Part shown: positions 60,055 through 64,000 of the stretch, one piece after another | How positions within the stretch are numbered: position 1 is the first letter of the stretch | How the letters are laid out: the number at the start of each line of letters is the position of its first letter | Origin: Dehalococcoidia bacterium | GTDB taxonomy: Bacteria; Chloroflexota; Dehalococcoidia; DSTF01; JACRBR01 | Direction of reading: 5' to 3' | Length of the DNA: 64,000 nucleotides | Assembly (NCBI GenBank): GCA_021462855.1 | Contig: JAJTXQ010000067.1 | Location: forward strand, 66,860 to 130,859 | The notes under the pieces: model-generated | Databases searched by the model: none | Told to the model about the DNA's origin: nothing | The model's input: only the letters and a program-made list of their open reading frames with translations | Made by a program: the position numbers and the translations under genes

Positions 60055-60591
60055 TCACGCCGCGGCCGGCTCGCTCCAGCGCGCCGCCCTGTTGAGCGCC
60101 TCGATGAACGCGTCCGGCTCGCTGACGGCGATCCACAGCCGCCGCACCGGGACGGTGCGCCGGAGGAGGCGTGCCGGTTGCGGGCGCCTGAACTGAATCT
60201 CGACGAGTTCACCACCGTGACTGAGCACGAGCCGCTCGTGCCAGTCGGTGGACAGCCCGAGCGAGTGCCGCCAGCGCCGCCGGGGGTCGATGCGCTGCAC
60301 CATGGTGATGTCGCGCAGCGGGTACGCCGCGAAGAACATCCCTTCGAATCGCACGAGGAGCGTGTCGCCCTCGATCTCGGCGTAGCTGTCGGCGACGGCC
60401 GCGGTGACGACGCTCGAGGCGGCGGCGAACAGCACGACGACGGCCAGTCCGGCGATCGCGCGATCGCGCGTCGCCGCCTCGCCGAGCGCGGGCGCGATGA
60501 CATACAGGCCGAGCGCGACGACGACCAGCGTGACGGCGCGCAGCGGCACGCGGAACCAGAGCGCAGGGCTGCATTCGAAGCGATGCGGCAT
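60055..60591 (-). CDS. Two-helix membrane protein with PH-like domain
   Basis: The 178-residue product has two helices (about residues 12-35 and 45-65) followed by a beta-rich domain (YAEIEGDTLLVRFEGMFFAA, DITMVQRIDPRRRWRHSL, LVEIQFRRPQPARLL), as in bacterial PH-domain proteins. It ends with VSEPDAFIEALNRAA, common to such proteins. The start ATG lacks a ribosome site and could be later. It sits between tldE and pgpH. Confidence 0.7.
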   Translation of the reverse strand: MPHRFECSPALWFRVPLRAVTLVVVALGLYVIAPALGEAATRDRAIAGLAVVVLFAAASSVVTAAVADSYAEIEGDTLLVRFEGMFFAAYPLRDITMVQRIDPRRRWRHSLGLSTDWHERLVLSHGGELVEIQFRRPQPARLLRRTVPVRRLWIAVSEPDAFIEALNRAARWSEPAAA

Positions 60592-60632
60592 GAGGGAGTG
60601 TCGGCTCGCCGGCGGCCGTCCGACAGGCGGGT

Positions 60633-61985
60633 TCAGAGGCCGCTGACCACCATGCGCGTCATCCGGACCGTCGGCGCGGCGCTGCCGCCGAGCCACTGGA
60701 GGTCCGTGCCGACGGCGTCGATGCTGGCAAGCATGTCGTTCAGGTTGCCCGAGACGTTGATCTCGGTCACCGGGTAGGCGAGGCGGCCGCGTTCGATCCA
60801 CATGCCAGCGGCGCCACGGGAGAAGTCGCCGGTCGTCAGGTTCGTGCCGAAGCCCATCAGGTCGGTGAGGTAGAGCCCTTCGTGGACGCCGGCGACGATC
60901 TCGGCGGGATCGGTCGTGCCGGCCTCGAACACCAGGTTGCCGTCGCCGATGGTGATGGCGTCGCCGCTGCGGCTGGCGCTGCCGGTCGTGCGGCGGGACA
61001 TCCGTCGTGCGTAGTAGGAGTCGAAGAGGAACTGGCGGAACACGCCTCCCTCGACGAGCGGATTGCGGCGTGTGCGCACGCCCTCGCCGTCGAAGGGGCG
61101 TGAGCCGAGCTGCGCGGGCAGCGTCGAGTCACAGGCGATGCTCACGAGGGGAGATGCGATCGCCATGCCCTCGCGGTCGGCGAGGAAGGTCGAACGCTTG
61201 AACAGCGCCTCGCCGCTCGCCGCTCCGGCGACGGCCCCGGCGAGCCGCGCCGTCATCACGGGATCCCACACGACGGGCACCTCGCGCGTGCTGATCTTGC
61301 GCGCGCCGATCTTGCGCACCGCGCGCTCGGCGGCGCGCCGTCCGACTTCGACCGGGTCCGCAAGGCGGTGGAGCATGCGCTCCGCGGAGAACCAGTAGTC
61401 GTTGCGCTTCTTGCCATCCGCGTCGTCGGCCATGACGGCGACGCTGAAGCTGGCCGCGGTGTAGGGATAGCTGCCGCAGAACCCCAGGCTGTTCGCCAGC
61501 ACGAGCAGGCCGCGCTCGGCGCCGAACTCCGCGCCCTCGGAGTTCGTGATGCGTGGATCGAAATCGAACGCCACCTGCTCTGCGCGCAGCACGATGTCCT
61601 TCATCTCGTCGACGCCGAGGGATTCGATGCGTTCGTCGTAGAGCTGCAGCGCGGCGCCCATGCCGGTCGCGAGATCTTCCTTGTCAGGCAGGCCGGCGTA
61701 CACGTCCGGCTCGCTGATCCGCGCGAGCTCGACCGCCGTGCGGACCATCTCGTCGAGCGCCTTTGGCGTCAGGTCGGAGGTGTTGCAGACGGCTGTGCGC
61801 TTGTCCTTGATCACGCGGATCGTCCCCGAGCGTGCGCCCGCCTCGATCAGCTTCTCGATCTTGGACATGCGGACGCTGACAGTGGATTCGACTCCGCTGC
61901 GGACGTACGCGTCGGCCTCATCGGCGCCGAGCGCGCGCGCTTTGTCGACGACGTCGCTGGCGAGGGATCGCAAGTCTTCGTTCAT
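60633..61985 (-). CDS. tldE: TldE/PmbA-type metalloprotease subunit
   Basis: The 450-residue protein is the non-metal partner of the TldD/TldE protease that trims peptides in the cytoplasm. It has DEADAYVRSGVESTVSVR, RTAVCNTSDLT, SEGAEFGAERG and C-terminal EIVAGVHEGLYLTDLMGFGT with TGDFSRGAAGMWIERG. TldE lacks the HExxxH motif, as here. tldD lies two genes upstream in the same operon. Confidence 0.92.
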   Translation of the reverse strand: MNEDLRSLASDVVDKARALGADEADAYVRSGVESTVSVRMSKIEKLIEAGARSGTIRVIKDKRTAVCNTSDLTPKALDEMVRTAVELARISEPDVYAGLPDKEDLATGMGAALQLYDERIESLGVDEMKDIVLRAEQVAFDFDPRITNSEGAEFGAERGLLVLANSLGFCGSYPYTAASFSVAVMADDADGKKRNDYWFSAERMLHRLADPVEVGRRAAERAVRKIGARKISTREVPVVWDPVMTARLAGAVAGAASGEALFKRSTFLADREGMAIASPLVSIACDSTLPAQLGSRPFDGEGVRTRRNPLVEGGVFRQFLFDSYYARRMSRRTTGSASRSGDAITIGDGNLVFEAGTTDPAEIVAGVHEGLYLTDLMGFGTNLTTGDFSRGAAGMWIERGRLAYPVTEINVSGNLNDMLASIDAVGTDLQWLGGSAAPTVRMTRMVVSGL

Positions 61986-61995
61986 GGTGATTCCC

Positions 61996-62571
61996 TCACT
62001 GGAAGAATGCGGGGATGTACCGGCGGACGATCGCGCCGTCGATGCGTTCGATCGCGGGGTGGAGGAGCCACGCCGCGGCGCCCGACAGCACGCCGATCAG
62101 TGTCGCGCCTGCGATGTCGGCGGGCCAGTGCAGGCCGGCGTAGATGCGCGCGAACCCCTGCGCGATGGCGATCGCCATCAGCGCGAGCCCGAGGCGGAGG
62201 CGCCAGGCTCCCGCTCCGGCGGCGAGCCCGGCGGCGACCGACGTGTGCTGCGACGGGAACGATGCGTCGGCGGAGTGATGGGCGAGAAGGACGACGTCAT
62301 CGCGCAGCACAAACGGGCGATCGTGCGGGACCGCGTGCTGCACAGCGACGGACGCGGCGAGCGCGATGACCGATGCGACGCCGGCGGTATACACCGCCAG
62401 GCGGTTGGCGCCGGTGTCGCCGGCCCGGAGGAACCACGAAAGGCAGACGATCGCGAAGATGACGTACACGCCGTCCTGCGCGAGCCGAACCATCGCGTCG
62501 TCGACCCAGCCGGCGTTGCCGGCGAGGCCGTTGATGAGCTCGAAGAGCCGCCCGTTGAGGTCGAGCAGCAC
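61996..62571 (-). CDS. PAP2-family membrane phosphatase
   Basis: The 191-residue protein has five to six helices and the three PAP2 motifs: HDRPFV, SFPSQHTS and RIYAGLHWPADI. It resembles BcrC-type undecaprenyl-pyrophosphate phosphatases that recycle the cell-wall lipid carrier, although other lipid phosphates are possible. GTG start lies three bases after the stop of the 30-residue gene, and tldE follows after ten. Confidence 0.9.
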   Translation of the reverse strand: MLLDLNGRLFELINGLAGNAGWVDDAMVRLAQDGVYVIFAIVCLSWFLRAGDTGANRLAVYTAGVASVIALAASVAVQHAVPHDRPFVLRDDVVLLAHHSADASFPSQHTSVAAGLAAGAGAWRLRLGLALMAIAIAQGFARIYAGLHWPADIAGATLIGVLSGAAAWLLHPAIERIDGAIVRRYIPAFFQ

Positions 62572-62574
62572 GCG

Positions 62575-62667
62575 CTACGCGAACTCGGGGTCGTCGGTGG
62601 CCGTCATCCGCGAGTAGGCGAACGCCGCAATGGCGATGAGGGCGACGATGATGATGAGCTTCTTCAT
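62575..62667 (-). CDS. Thirty-residue single-helix membrane peptide
   Basis: ATG is preceded by AGGAGTG and starts MKKLIIIVALIAIAAFAYSR, one membrane helix, followed by a short acidic tail ending DDPEFA. It fits between tldD and the PAP2 gene in the same direction with gaps of 32 and 3 bases. Placement, ribosome site and sequence make it a probable real gene; function unknown. It recalls other tiny membrane proteins of high-GC bacteria (for example DLW-39-like) in size only. Confidence 0.7.
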   Translation of the reverse strand: MKKLIIIVALIAIAAFAYSRMTATDDPEFA

Positions 62668-62699
62668 GGCACACTCCTGTTTGCCCGCCGGAGGCGGCG

Positions 62700-64000
62700 T
62701 CACATCGCCGTGCCGCCGACGGTGATCCCGCTGATGAGCGTGGTCGGGATGCCGACGCCGACGGGGACGGACTGGCCGTCCTTGCCGCAGGTCCAGCGGC
62801 CGTCGCTGAGCGCGAAGTCGCTGCCGACAGCGGTGACCTTGCGCAGGACATCGGGCCCGTTGCCGATGAGATTGACGTTCTTGATCGGCGCGGTGATCCG
62901 TCCGCCTTCGATCATATATCCCTCGGTGACGCTGAAGACGAAGTCACCGTTGCTGATGTTCACCTGGCCGCCGTTGAACGCGACGCAGTAGATGCCGCGT
63001 TCGACCGAGCGGATGATGTCGTCGGGCGCGGACTGGCCGGCGAGCATGTAGGTGTTGGTCATGCGGGGCATGGGGTAGTGCTTGAACGACTGGCGGCGGC
63101 CGTTGCCCGTCGGCGCGACCTTGAAGTGCCGCGTGCTGATGCGGTCCTGGATGTAGCCGCGCAGCACGCCGTCCTCGATCAGCACGTTGTAGCCCGGCGC
63201 GTTGCCTTCGTCATCGATGTTGATGGACCCGCGGCTGTCCTGGATGGTGCCGTCGTCGACGACGGTACAGAGCGGCGAGGCCACGAGCTCGCCCATGGCA
63301 TCGCTGTAGTTGCTCGTCTTCTTGCGGTTGAAGTCGGCCTCGAGTCCGTGGCCGATCGCCTCGTGCAGCAGGATGCCGCTGTCGCCGGCGGCGAGGACGA
63401 CGGGGAACGTGCCGGCGGGCGCATCGATCGCCGACTGCAACACGACGGACTGGCGCGCGGCCTCGCCGGCGAGCGCTTCCGGTGAGTGGGTGTCGAAGTA
63501 CGACATGCCCATGCGGCCGCCGCCGCCCCAGCGCGCGGTCTGGCGGTTGCCGTTGCGCTCGGAAAGGCAGCTGACGTTGAACCGCACGAGCGGCTGCACG
63601 TCGCCGGCGATGCGGCCGTCGCTCGTCACGATCATCACGTGCTTCATCTCGTCGATGAAGTTGATGTCGACGCGGGCGATGCTCGGGTCGAAGGCGCGCG
63701 CGGCGCTGTCGGCGCGGCGGATCAGGCCGACCTTGCCGGCGGGCGCCACGCCGAGCGTGCTCGCCTCGGGCGCGTAGTAGTTCGCCGACTCGAAGTGCAT
63801 GACATCGATCGGCGGCGCGGTCGTGCCGCGCGAGGCGATGCGCGCGGCGGTATCGGCGGCACGGCGCGTCGCGTCGCGGCTGAGGTCCTCGGTGTAGGCG
63901 TAGCCGATCGCATCGCCGAGGACGACGCGAATGCCGACGCCCTGCGTCGTGCTGCGGCTTGCGGTCTTCACCGCCTGCTGCTCGAAGACGATGTTCGAGC
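62700..64000 (-). CDS. tldD: TldD-type metalloprotease subunit, N-terminus beyond window
   Basis: The frame stays open to the right edge and gives 433 codons without a clear start, so the N-terminus is missing. The zinc motif HEAIGHGLEAD is present with LAAGDSGILL before it, followed by GSINIDDEGNAPGYNVLIEDG and NISNGDFVFSVTEGYMIEGG. It is the catalytic partner of TldE. Read-through residues at the edge (SNIVFEQQAVKTASRS) continue the TldD pattern, so the gene starts beyond the window. Confidence 0.92.
   Translation of the reverse strand, partial: SNIVFEQQAVKTASRSTTQGVGIRVVLGDAIGYAYTEDLSRDATRRAADTAARIASRGTTAPPIDVMHFESANYYAPEASTLGVAPAGKVGLIRRADSAARAFDPSIARVDINFIDEMKHVMIVTSDGRIAGDVQPLVRFNVSCLSERNGNRQTARWGGGGRMGMSYFDTHSPEALAGEAARQSVVLQSAIDAPAGTFPVVLAAGDSGILLHEAIGHGLEADFNRKKTSNYSDAMGELVASPLCTVVDDGTIQDSRGSINIDDEGNAPGYNVLIEDGVLRGYIQDRISTRHFKVAPTGNGRRQSFKHYPMPRMTNTYMLAGQSAPDDIIRSVERGIYCVAFNGGQVNISNGDFVFSVTEGYMIEGGRITAPIKNVNLIGNGPDVLRKVTAVGSDFALSDGRWTCGKDGQSVPVGVGIPTTLISGITVGGTAM

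Overview
The window is about 64 kb of GC-rich (roughly two-thirds G+C), densely packed bacterial chromosome with around 65 protein genes, one tRNA and several cis-regulatory elements. Gene content fits an uncultured-type Chloroflexota (Dehalococcoidia-like) better than an actinobacterium: a three-gene type-E succinate dehydrogenase/fumarate reductase with an HdrB-like subunit, LL-diaminopimelate aminotransferase, paired ACAD10/11-like acyl-CoA dehydrogenases, a catalytic methylmalonyl-CoA mutase subunit, an F420-type LLM oxidoreductase and CSLREA beta-helix surface proteins. This placement is inference; no rRNA or marker operon is present. No CRISPR array, insertion sequence or intact prophage is visible.

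Layout. 0-6 kb: partial GNAT, surface or lipoproteins, a Rieske-like protein that has lost its cluster ligands, a geranylgeranyl-reductase-type flavoprotein, a PH-domain membrane protein and ilvE. 6-16 kb: MBL hydrolase, sdhA-sdhB-sdhE, LLM oxidoreductase, a degenerate GGDEF protein, methylmalonyl-CoA mutase, YceI and MaoC. 16-25 kb: TetR, an HPRT fused to a nuclease-like domain, hemolysin III, lipases and hydrolases, and two acyl-CoA dehydrogenases flanking a frameshifted small membrane gene. 25-31 kb: serine hydrolase with a possible structured leader, galT-galK, dapL and hflX (probable ATC start). 31-36 kb is the regulatory heart: a GGDEF protein, a TetR gene divergent from a tiny promoter-operator-hexapeptide-terminator unit, and an operon of c-di-GMP-I riboswitch, terminator, FliA/WhiG-type sigma factor and HD-GYP phosphodiesterase. 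36-47 kb: a sugar-acid type cassette (2-hydroxyacid dehydrogenase, FGGY kinase, class II aldolase), methyltransferase, hydrolases, a holin-like/TIM-barrel pair beside tRNA-Phe(GAA), a DRTGG-like protein and an enoyl-reductase-like SDR. 47-57 kb: galU, ccdA, rarA, htpX, a NYN-domain protein, a large CSLREA beta-helix protein with Cys-Cys rungs, and an XRE/MmyB regulator. 57-64 kb: one leftward operon, tldD, a 30-residue membrane peptide, a PAP2 phosphatase, tldE, a PH-like protein and the c-di-AMP phosphodiesterase pgpH.

The strongest biology is cyclic-dinucleotide control. The c-di-GMP riboswitch sits in front of a sigma factor whose operon also encodes a c-di-GMP phosphodiesterase, and two GGDEF proteins with altered catalytic motifs but intact RxxD inhibitory sites lie in the same window. 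The most unusual object is the roughly 170-nt transcription unit at 32.82-33.03 kb. It has a strong promoter, a perfect TetR-type palindrome, a Shine-Dalgarno sequence and a perfect terminator, but its only open reading frame is MFRIQW. Metabolically the genes suggest fatty-acid or branched-acid oxidation through propionyl/methylmalonyl-CoA into the succinate pool, plus galactose (Leloir) use.
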